Origin: Meandrina meandrites
Lineage: Eukaryota; Cnidaria; Anthozoa; Scleractinia; Meandrinidae
Direction: 5' to 3'
NCBI GenBank assembly: GCA_963693305.1
Contig: OY855903.1
Location: 28,565,955 to 28,629,954, forward strand
DNA length: 64,000 nt
Below the pieces are notes generated by a model, which worked only from the letters and a program-made list of their open reading frames with translations, made no database searches and had not been told where the DNA came from. A program made the position numbers and the translations under genes. Below, one piece after another: positions 13,001 through 28,000 of this stretch (the first letter of the stretch is position 1; every line of letters begins with the position of its first letter).

Positions 13001-16000
13001 ATAACCTACCGGTAATAAAATTTCAAAAAATAAATTTGACACTACAAGTCATTTATTTATTATAACCGTCTCTGTAGGCATGGAAACAACAACTCAGCAA
13101 TCATACACACCTCTTCCTGTTGATGACAAAGAAGATCATCGCAGTTAAAGAAAAACAAAACAACAAGTTGTTAGTACATGTTCTGCAAAGCTATTACGGC
13201 TAAAAGTATGCATAAAAAAGCTGTGTGCATACAAAAGAGTATCTTCATGAAGTTAGAGTGAAAAAATACAATGAATGGCAGTTGTTGAACTCACAGAAAG
13301 AAATGCAGGTTCTCCCATGTCGACACAGGTACAAGGTCCTATGTTAAGCAGACTATCACACACCTAAAGTCAAGACAGATAATAAAAACATGTTATTTTA
13401 TAGTACTGATTAATACACTAAGCTAATGTTACTTTGAACAGGCTTTGTATCAGTAATCATTTACAGAAATACTATCCAAGTTTTTTTACAGGATATACAA
13501 ACAGTTATACACAAAACAAATATCACACTGAATGGTGATGTTTTTGTTTTGTTTCCTCAGAAACAAAATGGTATATTTTGGATTCGATGTGAACTATTTA
13601 CACAGTGGAGGCTACTATCCAATGAGAAGAATGCTCGTAACCACAATGTCAACACGTTGTACTCTTTGTAAATTGTGGGCAAACAATGTCGTAAAAACGT
13701 GTTCTTCAAATGTCAGAAAGATAATTGTCAGTAAGCCCAAAAATAATTGAGATTCATTACAAATAGAAATACCTAACGACCGCAATCCTTTTTACTTCGA
13801 TTAAAACGATGTATTGGTGAAAAATGTAAAGTGAGCACTTTCCATGCTTAATTGTTAAGTAAACATTCTACCTATATTTTGAGAAGGAAGAAAATTCCTG
13901 CCAATCAGAGCACTTGCAAGCACAAACAAGGACACATGCCTTTGCGTGTGTCATGTTTGCTGACATGGAAGGGCTAGGAAGTTCCTTCTCATTCTTATCC
14001 TTTCGCGAAATGGAAAACGAAACACTATTTCTTTTTGAAATAGCTCCTTGTTATGACTGTGAGAGTTGCAAAATGCTGAAGTGTTCGCTTGCAGCTATCA
14101 GAATTTGAAAGCATATATATCACCTAAGTATCCAGAACTCACTTCAAATGTGTATGACGTCAGCTTGATTCCGGACTGTTCCTCTTTACCATACACTTCC
14201 AACTCATCCAGATCATCTGTTCAGAATAAACATAAAAACACAACAACATTTAAATATCAGATAAGCCATTAAAACAAAACTGACATATATTATAGACCTC
14301 TTTGAGATGATTACTTGTAGAGCGTGTGCTATGCTGGAAGCTGACCTAAGTCAAGGCTCTTGGAGAAAGAAAATTTAGTACAGGAAATGTAAATTCCAGA
14401 TACCTGCGAAAAATTGTCATTTGATTTTGTAAACCCGTTGGTATTAAGCTTGTTTTTTCTACCTTTGAAATTAAGAACTTGTTTAATGAGTAAGATTCTC
14501 TCTGCACATGGTGTATAAATTTCCTTGTGCAAGTTGTAATGCTTGTTACACTTATCATTGGACAGATCTTCCCATGTATTCAAGCATTTTCAGGATTCAG
14601 AGTCTTGTCATACCTCCTGCTCAACAGATTGTTTTAAAGTCTTAGACTACGAGGCTACAAGGTACTAAGTAAAGCTAAAAGAATCAATGTACATCAAATG
14701 GGAAAAGCCCGACCTAAATCAGCAGGTCAAACACATTCATTTGATACTTTCTTTGTAGGTGCAGACGATTTTCCTAAAACACTTTTCTTCGCCTAGATTC
14801 CCTCTGTTTCTCGCAGAACATGCCGATGTTGTCCGAGCCTCATGGGGGTATAATCATTTGCATTCTATTTTTAGACCTTGCGCACTTCGCTATTATACAA
14901 ATGCACTAACTGTCACACAGACAACTTACGGGAATTAAAAAAATCATCCCAAAGGTTACCATGATGGAGCAACACATTCTCTCAACTATCGTAGAAGAAC
15001 TATAACGCAATAAGTAAAGAGAAGTGATTTGCTGACCTAAAGCATAAGTATAGTCTGTATCCAGTCGTCTCCTCTTGGCTTGAGGTGGGTCCAACTAACA
15101 GAAAAATAATTGTTAGTTTGATAAACGTTACAAGGTTTATTTTCAAATAACGAAACAATGGAACGGAGGAAATCTTGCCACATTTGTCTTAACTTTTTCC
15201 ATCCCATTTTTTACTATAAAAATAAGCAAAAAGATGGAGCAATGTTTTGGTGTCATCTTGGCACCATTATTAAGAATGGAAAAACGGAAAAAGATCTACT
15301 TTCTAAATTTAGTTCCATTTTCTTTTTGTCATCAAAAAGCAAAGGATTGATTTGTGGCTCAGAGTGAAGTAATTCATTGAGAAAAAACATAATGACGGTT
15401 TCAATATATGTGGTCTAATTACGTGAGCTGTAGCATAGATTCTCAAGATTTTATTTACTCCATAGTTTGAGTTTTAATGGAGAAGATATATCAAACACAT
15501 GAGGTAGACGTTTCATCACACACTTGAAGTTTGTCAAAATACTCGTCACACATCAAATTTCCAACTCTATTCTCTGTGTTTGAAAATGTGAATGTGATGA
15601 AACATGGTCTCTTGTGTTTGATGTATTTAACCTCAACAATTACTGCAAGGCGAGTATAATCTAAAAAGTATTTAAACAAAGTTCTAGAACTTACCCCTGG
15701 TGAGAACAGATCAGGCTCTGTACCTATGAGAGGATACACAAAAGAATACAACATAATTCATCTTTTGTATGCCATTAGAATTATTTAAGGACATTTGTGT
15801 GAACATTATTTTTCTAGTCAATAGACACTTTTAAAATTTTTACTGCAGACAGATCATGAATTACTTGTGCCACAAACGCCAAAAAAGTGGGGTGACCAAC
15901 TCAGTTTCAGAGACAAAGCGTGTCGAAAACTACCCTGATTTTGAAAATTTGGTTCACATAACTTAGCATGGTCTACGTGGTTTAAAGTTAAAAAATTTCT

Positions 16001-19000
16001 GTTCAAAGATGAGTCAGCAAAGGTAAACGATCTTAGTCAATATAATTTTTTGAAGAAGTGCATCTGTTGGGTACTAAATAATTCCTTGTGTTGCAATCCT
16101 TTTTGGAAGAGTTAACCCTGAAAAAGGCATTTGAAACCATTATGCATCAAATTAAAAAGTTCAAAAAGAGGAATTTGAACGTGAAAGGAAAAAACAAATA
16201 TTGCTTTTTCATTACCTCACAAAACATAGCTAATCATTAACAAAAGTGATCTGTTAAAAAAATGTAGTGGTCACTATCATTTAAGAGAGTTAACTGCAAG
16301 CGAAGTTAATGCAATGGCTACCAGCTCTATATGAGTTTGAAAGTTTTCTCAGTGCACACAGTCAATGCATCACATGGCCTGAAATACAAACGTACCTAAT
16401 TCCTCAGTTTTTTCAGTGTATTTGACAAGTAATGAGTTGCCAAGGCGAGATCCAAGAAACAAATACCCATCCCTACACTCGCAGACCTAGAAGTAAATCA
16501 ACTTTATTTAGTATTTGGTTTGCAAGAGAGACAAATCAGCAACTGAAGTCACTATCAGCTGACTTTTACAACCTATGGACTACCCAAAAGAAAGACTGCT
16601 TAATGCAGTCCCCCGGCCAAAAAGTGTTTTAAAGACAAGTGCATTGAGCATACAGAAATATGCTACATAAAATGCCATTATTATTATAATTATTATTAAT
16701 TATTATTATATCATTAATTATTAATGACATTATTTTCTGAATTCTTCCACTCCACACAATCATTCCAACATCATCATCATCATCATCATCATTGATGAAC
16801 AGAAATGGCAAAATAAACAAAATGGTTCGCCAATAGTACATAGCTACCAAACTTTAAGAGCCGTCTAACACATGAACACAGATGGATTACCACTTTTGTT
16901 TCACAACTGGAGATCATCTGTGTTGCAGGCAACTACCTCCAGCAAAAACAAATTCTTATTTTTGCTACACTTTTCACAGGATTTGTAGTTTTACTTACAT
17001 GCATTAACCCTGAGCAATAAACTTCAGTGTTTTACAAATTTTATGAATTAATGACAGTAGTAATACATACACATGAAGTAAGAACACTCGCTGCTGCCTT
17101 GTCAAAATTAAAATTCCGCACACTCCGCACTCCATCAGCCACCAGGGTAACAACATAACTAACAAACAAAAACATTTGTTACATCAAATAAAGATGTAAA
17201 ATTAGCATAATATAGATTTAGCCAGGCCTAAAAGCGGAGCTCCACACATGCATTTTTGTTGGTTCTTATAATTTTTTGAAAATACGCTCATTGAAAGTTG
17301 AAGTTATTAAACGCAACTACTAAAGAAAGATCCATAGCTGAAATAAATCGCCAACTCAAATTGCAGAAATTCCGCTGACAAAATCCTGTTATTACTCTAA
17401 ACAGAAAAAGATTAGGACTTGAGCCTGTGATATGGTTATGTGATACTGTTCAGCAGATGCCTTGTTTTGACAGCTGTCATGAACCATAACATGGAAGTCA
17501 AAGTTGTAAGCTCTGTTAATTTACGTAGGGGTAAGAAGAGATGGCATTCATCTGCTTTGGGACTCCCCTCCCCATCCCCAAGAGTCTGTAGGCATGGGCG
17601 GGCGTACACAACCAAATTTTTTCGGCCTCGTGGGTTTACCAAAAACCACTACCCATGGCTCTCCACTGGTACGCTTTGCACACAGGAGCTCCGCTAACCC
17701 TTGTATGCTACATTTGATGCAAAATACATCATGTAATGAAGTTTATAACTTCTTCCACCTCACCTATTTACATGTGAAGACTAAAACACAAGCTTAATTC
17801 TGGTGTTTCTGATAGAACTTTTGATATTTACCTTTAAGTTAGTTTATTTTCAAGGTTTGTATCAAAAGCATACTCCACTGACAATATGAACATGTGAATA
17901 ATAAGCAGTGGTTTCAATAAGTAGCTAGGTGGCCTTGTGAAGCACCTGTCAGACAGTGGCATAACTGTAAACAGGTCACTTTTATAGGGAGGTGCATAAA
18001 TTTTAGCTGGTGATTCACCTCAAAATACCCACCAGAGCTCTGATGGGCGCCAGATCTTATTGAAAGCACAGAATAAGCACCATTGTGGACAAAATATCAG
18101 GTCAACACTCAAATTTGTTTGAATTTTCAAGTCTATAAACACAGGCTCAAGTACTACATAGTTACTGTAAAGAAACTGTTTTCTTTTTTTTAATTCAAAT
18201 CTGATTGGTTTGGTAACATTTTGTGCTCAAAAAAACTTTTCATTCAGTGAATATTTAGAACTACTGTTTATTTACAAAAAGTTTTTAACAAAATAATGAG
18301 GCGTACCTTCCTTTATAGTGCACGTGAGTAGCTTTTCTTGTACAGTGTCTTTGCATTTAAGTGTACTGAGTAATTTGGCGGCTTACAGCACAAAACAAAA
18401 TGAACTCAGAACTGACAGATAGAAGAAAACATTTATAAACAATCTAAAATTGTGCCGGCCTTGGATGAACTTACATTTCTCCACCCTTGAGTGAAAAGAC
18501 AAGTTTGTCAGACGATATAAAAGTAGCCTTGGCACCATCCAGGGTTATAACCACACCATCCTGGGGTCCTGTGTGACAGAATGTATTAATACTGTATATT
18601 ACATTACAAGTTATAACACATCTTTGATTATATACACCTGTTGAAGAAACGTTGACCCATGAAAAGCGTAAACCATGAACAATGCAACACGAATGTTGAC
18701 TGGGAAATCATAAAAAATGAATTGTCGTCTGTCTCGTCTGTGACTGTCTATTTCACAGTCCACACAAACTCTTACTCTCTGAGGTCATGGCTTTACACAA
18801 AAACAAGACTAGCTGTAAATGAATCTTCTTCTCTCCCCTCTCCCTCTGCCATGCCACCCCCCCCCCCCCCCCCCACCACCACCACCACCACCATTGCAAA
18901 AATATATCAAAGGTGGGAATATTTTCTGGAATTGCACATTTAAAATTTGGAAGGCGACATCAAGCAGTTTTAGTAAGTTGTTACCTTGCTTGAATAAGAC

Positions 19001-22000
19001 ACTTTCTCGAAGTGTGAAATCACCATTGAACAAGAAATGAAACAAATTAGACTATAAAACATTAGTTCTTCTTACTTAGAGGAAAGTCTGTGCTGTGATC
19101 AGCAATGCTATTTAATGACACACCATATGGAGGAACACTTTGATTCAGGTACAACAAAGAGTTTGTAGCGCAAACCAGCACTCCACCTGTTGAGTAACAC
19201 ACGAGATAATTCAACAGTAAATTACAGTAATACTGAAGGTGTATCTAAAACAAAATTCTACATTTTGATTTGTTCTGAGTCAACCTGTTTGTCATGTAAT
19301 GGGCATGTGATCCTTTGGTTGTCCAATTACAATTTTTTTGTAATTGGATACCAACCCCATTTGTACCCCCATTTGCATGTCTATCGCATGCACTTGGATG
19401 GGTTCTTTCTTGCTGGTTTCCTACTGTAAAACTGACTGAATATCCTAAAACCTTTTTCACACTGTGACAATAGAAGTTCTTAGAATCTTCCTTACCTTGA
19501 AATTTTTATTGATAGGATTGAATAGCAATCCGACCTTGTGTCATACCACTCAAAAAGTAACTCATAATTGCAAAATGGCCTTGTGCTGCACACTTGCTTA
19601 CCCGATTACTCTCTGTATTGTACTCCATTTGGTTTAACTCCTATCACTACCCGGTAATTTAGACAATGCCTTTTTAGTACAACTTACCAATTGGCTTGGG
19701 AACAGCCAAAACTTGATTACAGTCAAATGGTAGATTATTCAAGGACCACACAACCGGATGAGTTCGCTGAGACAAGTTTAAAGAAACTGCTACCAAGGCA
19801 CATGTGTCGTGACGCATGGCAAGACGCCTGCCAAGGATAGAAATAGTGTTCAATTTCAAACTGCATCACCATGATTAAAGATATTTGTTAATAAAAAAAT
19901 TACATAAATTTTGCGACCAAAATGCATAAGTGGCAGGTGCTTATTTAGGGAGTGGGTTGGGGGGGGGGGGGGATGGTCAGCAAAAATGTGCTTTACAGAG
20001 GATAGGGTCAGGAGAATTTGAGTGTGGCCTCCCTCCATTTGCACCAGTCCTCCCTGGTGGCCTGTGATTTAAAAGCTTTTCTTGTGTTCTCCCATGTGGG
20101 TCTATTGTACTGGTAAACCCCTTGAAAGTGTGGGCTATTGCTTAATTAGAACAGATTGTTTGTTTTGGTGTGAGACTTTTTTCAGCATATACAGACAAAC
20201 TGAATAATAACAATAAACAGGCAACGACAGGCATTTCAAGCCTCTTCATAAGCAGACTGTTAAATTGTTAATAATTAATTAAAATGCTGATGCATCATAC
20301 TCTCACACCATGTGAGATAGTAACTAAATCAAAATTCCTCACCCTGGCCAGGTTTGCAATGGTTCATAGAGCAACAGCAGGGTTGGTTCATAGTAGCCAT
20401 GCAGAAACTGAATGTCGATTATATTGCACAGCTTGTCATGAATATCTTTTAAGTTGATTGTGTAACTTGGTAACAGAGGAGAACGATCACCACTACAAGA
20501 AAAAAAAAACAGTCAATTTAATTCATTGTACAAAAACAAACAACAAGTACAAGGATACTGTTGCCACAGAGATCCAAATTCCCCAACTTTTTTTTCTGAT
20601 TTTACCCTGAGAAAAAGAAAAATTATGTCATTGAAAGAAAATAATATGTACAAAATGTGTGATTTATTTCTGGCAGCCTCTAGCCCCTGCTTCTGAAAGG
20701 AAAGTACCACTGAGATCACATTGACCTGAAATGTTTCTCCAGCCTTCAATAGTATTAAATCACAAATGTTATAATGTCAATTTTCCATGAGTTTTCTTCA
20801 AAATATAAATTTTGCTTATCATAAAATAACATTCAGTGACTTTTCCTTGACCTTGAAGAATTTTAATTTTCCCTGACCATCTTAACTAGATGAGTAAGAA
20901 CTGATGTAACAATTTTACATCTTATTAATGTTATCTTTTAGTTATTATTTTAGAATTTTATATAGTTCATATTATACTTTTTAGTGCAGAATGCACTACT
21001 GTGATGGTTGTGTGGGAGATCGACTTGTAAGTCACTAAGGCCCTAACGCGCCAAGGTGTAAACTTCAATTATTGATTAAGTTATTCTTGTGAAGGGGCTG
21101 GGGTTAGGGGCAGGGAGTACCTGACTGTATATGTTGTGGTCTAAATTTAAATTTGGTTTAAAATTTTTCAAACCAGTTTGATTTTAATTTCCCTTTGTTT
21201 CAGACTATGGTTATGAACATGAGACAATGAATTATGAAAATCAAACTGGTTTGAAAAAATTAAACCAAAGATAAATTTAAACCACAACATGCATATACAC
21301 TACGTAAAATGTGGATTGTATCTAAAGTATGTTACTTTTATATGAAGAGCACAAAGAATATATATTTGATTCTGAAAGTGCCGCGCTGTCCTTGTGATAC
21401 TATTATTCCAACAGCAGGGAATTTTACAGTAACCGCACACAGACGATAAGTCTATATTATAGATTTAAGCAGAAGTATCACGTCTGGTGTTTCAATGTCT
21501 TATTGAAACTGAAATATGGAAAACAAACAAAATACATAGAACACCATGTACTTTTAAATAATCGCCCACTTAGCATTCTGCACTGTCCTTCGAGTCTCTG
21601 AGTTTTTTCATAGGGGATCAGCTTTATATGAGGATCAGGTTCCTCCCTGCTGACACACTTATTTCTCATCGTAAATGTTATTAATCACAAGTATATTGTA
21701 CCTTCCAGTAAAAGCTCCTTCTTGTTCATGCTCATCTAACACTCCCTCCTGTCTAAACGGCAGAACCACAAGGTGTGTTCCATAGATCAGCATTACAGAA
21801 CAACGCCGCTCAGGATCCACGCGCACAAGAGGACATCGAAAATACTCCTGATTACAACTCTGTGGTATTAAACAAAGAGAAAATAAAATTGTTTGTATGT
21901 TATAGAAAGGACTGTGTAATGGCACCCATGTGCCTTAGTTTTCTTTCGTAGTATTTTACATATTTCCCGTATTTTAACCGCTTTTACGTCACGATGATTT

Positions 22001-25000
22001 CCCGCTTAACTGCCACGTGACCTTAGCTTTAATATCGCAAACACATGTAAAAGTCTCATAAGGCTCACAGAAATTTGACGGGAACCACCAATTATTGCTG
22101 TACTAACTCGGAACCTTCCAGAGCGTTCGCCAACACGTCCTACTTAACAGGATTGCTGTAAGAGTTTTACTCAATAAACCTGAGCCTTGTGGAACCTGTG
22201 AGTCACTTCAGTTTCTTTAGTTACATGGATCTCTCTGCCACCGGAGCTGACGCCGCTACAGACTGTCATTATAAATCTTGTCATCACACTGCCTAACATG
22301 CCTGAATATTATTTCTGGCAAATTACTTTAAGGTGATTCCACTGAATTGCATTGCGCATCCTTGCTGCGCATGAGTTTTCGCGTCATTTAGCGCGTGCAC
22401 GAGCGCGCGCACACACAACATTACGGCTTTTCTTTTAGGTTAAGCTCAGAAGAGAAATAAATGGTCATTTTCTTCTAAACGAGCACAGTGACCCCCATTT
22501 TTTAATGCATAAATTTAAAAGACATCCGGTTGACTACAATATATCGCAATTTAAAGAAAAGTTAAATACTCTACTTTGAGATATTTTTATTTCAATGCTT
22601 TAAAAAGTACGTTTTGAGGTAGTGCTGCTTAATTCCCGTTTAATTAAAATGGTTTATTAATTATGTAAGATTAAAGTCTATTTCGTTGAACTGCTTCGAT
22701 ATTTTAACGCAAGAAATGATTTTTTCTAGAAATGATAGTTCCCTTTTCGGATTATGAGCGTTCCTAGTATGAACCTCGTGGGTCATATGTTTACTATAAT
22801 AGCCATCCAGGTTGCACAAAAACGAGCACGGTGACCCCCATTTTTTATTGTATTTTTGTAACGCTCATAACATAGTTATGAACTGGACCAAGTCTTAGAA
22901 AATTCTAAATACTCCTTCTTTTTCAGTGGAATCACCTTAAGTGAGCTACAAATTGGGCATCTTTCAATAGTGCACTTGTACTCGATATATCAAAATTCAA
23001 ACATGGCACCAAGGCTTTCTGGTCAAACTTTGGTTTTGTTTTCTTTGTAGCAAGTCTCTACAATTTGCATGTTTTACCAAAAAGGTTCACCTGTCAAACA
23101 TGGGCTATCAACAGGATTTGGCAATTTTATGAAGTAGGACTTAGGAAATGTTATTTTTCATGAATGTAGGAAATTGGCCAGAAAAATGTATCAATAACCC
23201 AAGTACAAATACAGCTGCTTCTAATCACTCTGAGACGCTAAAAAGCTGGTTAAAGATACTAAAGGCATAGAATAACGATTTACAAAAAATTATTTATTAA
23301 CCTAATTCATTTGAAACTGAAAACTGCCAGATGAATGATGCATACAAACCTTTATAATCTTGTCATCTTCAAAAAAATGCAAACTTCTTGTTTTCAGATC
23401 ATGGGTGCCAGGATCATAGTCAATTACAGCAAACTGAAAACACAATCGACATACTTGTTAGCTCACATCATAAAATTATGCTCACTATTAATATACTACA
23501 CTCGCCGACTTTGTAGTAGAACCAATATTTTCACTACGCAAGCTGACTTTCAAACTTAGCCAGTTTACTAATTTCAAGGTGGATGCTCTTTCTAACAGGG
23601 TAACAGATAATCTATAATAGGTTTTTGCTACCTTGACAATTTCTTTGTTGAAAGGAAGGATCTGTTTCAATAGCACAACTGAATGTATGTATACTGTACC
23701 TTAGCATCTTTAAAGCTTAATAAAAGCGAGTCCCGTGAGTTTCCAGCTAATCTAACCGCCTGAAGACACTCTATGTTACCAAACAAAGAGTACTGGCTGA
23801 GTAGCTCCAGCTTTCTTCTCCTTGTTGTACTGTCTATATTTCAAAGGAGAGAAAAAATCTATTTAAAATAAAGATATGCTTTTCACATTGGATAACTTTG
23901 TGCACATCAAATTTGAATAGGATCTCATTTTTCTGTATTTTGATCAAAAGAAATAAAACATTGAAAAACTGAAGTGCATGCTTAGCCTTATTCTATTTGT
24001 AAGCAACTAAAAAGAACTTGTTGGCCAAACAAGAATTTTTAAAAAGGAAACAGTTATACAGGAACTTGAAATATTTCTTGTGGCAAATAATACAGTAACG
24101 TTGAATATATCCAAGAATTTTTTTTTTCAAACATTGGTTGAACAATGCATAAAGACAATATTATTTGGGTTGAAATATTATTCTATCCTACCATTTTGCT
24201 ATTATTTGCCATTTGGGCTGTTGCTTTCTTCATTGAGAATGTTGCCAAACAAAATACTTTATGGGGAGTATAAAAGCCTGAAGCTTATTTGGCTGGCCTG
24301 CAGGAGTTTTGGTGCAACCCAAAGAACAAAATATTTAGCGTGACTGCCGGATGGTATGCAAAAAAACAAATAAAATTAAAAACAAACCTGTTGTCTTGTC
24401 TGATGAAGTTGTCCCTACTGTATGTTGCTGTAAAGAAATGGTTTAATTTATTTTATTAACACTCTTTCACATTTATGTTTTTTATGGACAATCATTTCTC
24501 ATTCCTTATCACCTTTGGGCAAAATACTAACCATATACAGATATATCTATGTATGATATCACAATAATATTACATGTGATATCTCACAATACTATCCATA
24601 TACAAATACATCTAGGTATGATGTCACTTGTGATATGTCACAATGTTTAACACCATATCTGACTTCACAAGGGCTTTTGGGTAGACTTAGGGTGTGTTTC
24701 TTTGGGAAAATCCTAATCCGGATTCTTGTATCCAAAAACAAATTTTGCGTTTCTTTACCTAAATCCGAAAATGGATTACAGTGCGGCTACTATTACCGGG
24801 GTCACCCAGACAAAGTTAACCAATCACAAAGCAGAACGGAAACAATAGATTTCAACATTTTTAACTTCAGCCAATAAAATGCCGAGTACAGAACAATGAA
24901 ATTTCAACTTGTTCGTTCGCCACGAAAACAGATTGATACAAATTTTGGCTGTAAGGCACTGAGTTTTCAATTAATTTCGATTGTATCCCTTTTGAACTTG

Positions 25001-28000
25001 GGTAGTTGTGACAGCAACATTTTGAAGGTAAACATTAGCGATGTTTATGGAAGAGAAGTTCGAAACAGGGAAAGCAACGACCGTACCGTTTGTCTCAACT
25101 GTTGCGTGGTGGAGTTCGCTCGTGACAATTTCAAGTTTTCTCTACGGCTTCAACTGGAGTTTTCACCGTCGTAGTACCACTTTATTTGGAAAATAAATAC
25201 ACGTGATGCTAGTGAAGGAAGACTTTCTGAACTGCCTAACATACCAGTGAAAGCGACGGTCATAGTTTAACCAAAGTGCGTGGCGTATTTGCAAACAACC
25301 GTGAAAACTTGTTCGCCAGCGTGATAAATTTAGTTTTCTGCGCTGTCGGATAATTCAGTTCCACCCAAAGCGTATCGGCCGTTTACATCCAAAGTTTCGG
25401 CAATTCAGCGAGTTTGAATAAACTCGCAAAAAAAAAACACTCAACCGTCTGAGTAGAATACTTGCGGGCGTGGGTTTATTTCGTTTCGGAACGTTTTATT
25501 CTTCAACATGCATTTCAACTCGACACTGAGCTTGTGAAGGAATTTATTTCGGAAAGAAAAGTTTATAGAGCAATTTCACTTGTATCCTAGTCAGTGTTAA
25601 ATTACACAACCGATTTTCCTGTTCGGAATTCGTCCTGTGTCCTGCAGTGTCACATTTGCAAGAAAATAGTGAAACGGCCGGCGGTTGTTTTTTTTTTTCG
25701 AGAATCACATTCCGCCACACAATTTGCCAAACAAAAAGCCGTCGCGTTCACTGCTTTCATAGAGATTGACATCGATTCTTGCAAATTAAACTTGCATGAC
25801 AATTGACATTCATTTATACAGCATGTAAAACTACTCAAATTTTTAAATCTAAGCATCAACGCTAGCTAATGATATATTCAGCATAAACTGCATAAGCTTC
25901 ACGGACTTCACGAGTGAACACATTGAAATTTCAGTATTGTTACTTACTCAAACACAAAAAGTTGGAATCTTAGCTTTCACTGGTAGGTTATGCCATGAAG
26001 AAAGTCTTCCCTCGCTAGCATTACTTGTATTTATTTTCAAAATGGTACTACCAAAACTCCAGTTGATGGCGTAGAGAAAACTTGAAATTGTCACGAGCGA
26101 ACCCCGCCACGCAACAGTCGAGACAAGCGGTACGGTCGTTGCTTTCCCTGTTTCGAACTTCTCTTCCATAAACATCGCTAATGTTTACCTTCAAAATGTT
26201 GCTGTCACAACTACCCAAGTTCAAAAGGGATACAATCGAAATTAATTGAAAACTCAGTGCCTTACAGCCAAAATTTGTACCAATCTGTTTTCATGGCGAA
26301 CGAACAAGTTGAAATTTCATTGTTCTGTACTCGGCATTTTATTGGCTGAAGTTAAAAATGTTGAAATCTATTGTTTCCGTTCTGCTTTGTGATTGGTTAA
26401 CTTTGTCTGGGTGACCCCGGTAATAGTAGCCGCACTGTAATCTTGGATCAATGATCTGAAGAATCCACACTCCGAGTGGATACATCACATCATATCTAAA
26501 TCCGGATTTTTAGGATTCATGATCCGTGCTTTTCTTTGGGAAAGGGTTCGAAAAAGGTACATTGGCCCAGCAGTCTTTGCTGTGAAAATACAGGTTCACT
26601 CTTTGTAAACACTGTCACGCAGTAAGTTTTCAAGTGCTTATTTCGATCAAAATACAAAAATACGTCACAATAAATAGGAAAGGTAGCTTGATCAGTATAA
26701 GTGTCACTTTAAATTGGATGCAGGTTTTCTAAAACAGCCACCGTGTGCCTACAGAAGTTGTATCCTTTTGAAATGGTCACGAGTGAAGTTGGCATTGATC
26801 ACTTTGCAAACATTCTTCGCTCTCAGATGCACTTTTGCCACATTGTGATCCAAGCTAAAGAAGAACTATTTTGACGTGTGATTTATGTGAAAGTTTTGTA
26901 TGTTGAAATGATTTTAGCTAGGATACATTTGACGGAAAAAAATTTGTGCTGATATTTTATGTTCTGTGCGAAATGTGCTTACGGCATTCTCATGGCAAAA
27001 AAATCCATTTCCGGATTCTTCGTTTCTTTGGGAGCAAAGTATCCGTGTGATCTGAGATCAATGATCCAATTTTGGATTCTCCCAAAGAAATGCACCCTTA
27101 TAAATGACGGCGGAGGGAGGAGGTGAGCACCTTTGCAGTTATAAATATCAATCCTTTTCTATATTTAGCAACTTTTCTAGCATCTAAAATTCAAGTCTCA
27201 CATTTGTTAGATGATGAGCTACCAAAATTTCTTTTGAAGATAAGTTTTTACATTTACTGTAATGAACTTATCAGTGTTAAGCCCCAGAAGGGGGGGGGGG
27301 GGGGAGTAGGCTGGGTATAGCCAGGGGATTTGACAGCAATTGTCTGCCATCAGTGGGGACTGACTATTTTAGTGATCTTTCTAACAAATGTGGGGGAAAT
27401 TTAGAGCCTCTTTGGTCCAAATGACCCTCAATGCAGCCCCACCCCAGCTCAGCATTCATAGGTTAAGGTGCATGGACCACAGTAGCATAAAACTTTATGT
27501 GTCCGACAAATGCAGACTGCAGACAGCACTTTTTTTGCCCCTGCAGGGTACTTTAGAATATACATGCCACCATTGAATGTTTTCTTCATAAATGTCCCCC
27601 CCCAAAAATGAAAGAGCCAAATAGAAGAGCCAAAATATCAAGTGCAAGCATTGACAGTTGTATAAACGGATGCGCTTAAAAAAACTGATTAACAGCGGGG
27701 GCAGCTGTAGTGTCAATTATTCCTAGTGGTATATATTGTGCTGCCATTACCATTATTGAGAGTTAACCGTAAACGGCCTGACCAGAACCCCATTTAGTCT
27801 AGTCTGCAGTCTACATAGCTAGGACATAGTAAAACTTTTCTTTAGCCTGATGAAGTTCGAGAAAGAAAGTGCGCAAGAAATAACTTGAGCTTTTAGTGGT
27901 TTGTTTAATTACCTACCTCGTCTTGGGTGTAAAACCTGTAAATACGAAGCTGTGATGTTCCTGCCACAACAAGGTTGTTTTCCACTGCAGAAAAAAACTG

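Noticed and set aside
18809..19045. Glycine-rich or proline-rich frames on both strands
   Set aside because: They are translations of a C/G homopolymer tract followed by a CCA repeat, inside a CPSF1 intron.
24896..26175. Two facing frames with similar proteins, suggesting a duplicated gene pair
   Set aside because: They are the two arms of the inverted repeat inside the 24690-27097 element; no family match and no start or splice support.
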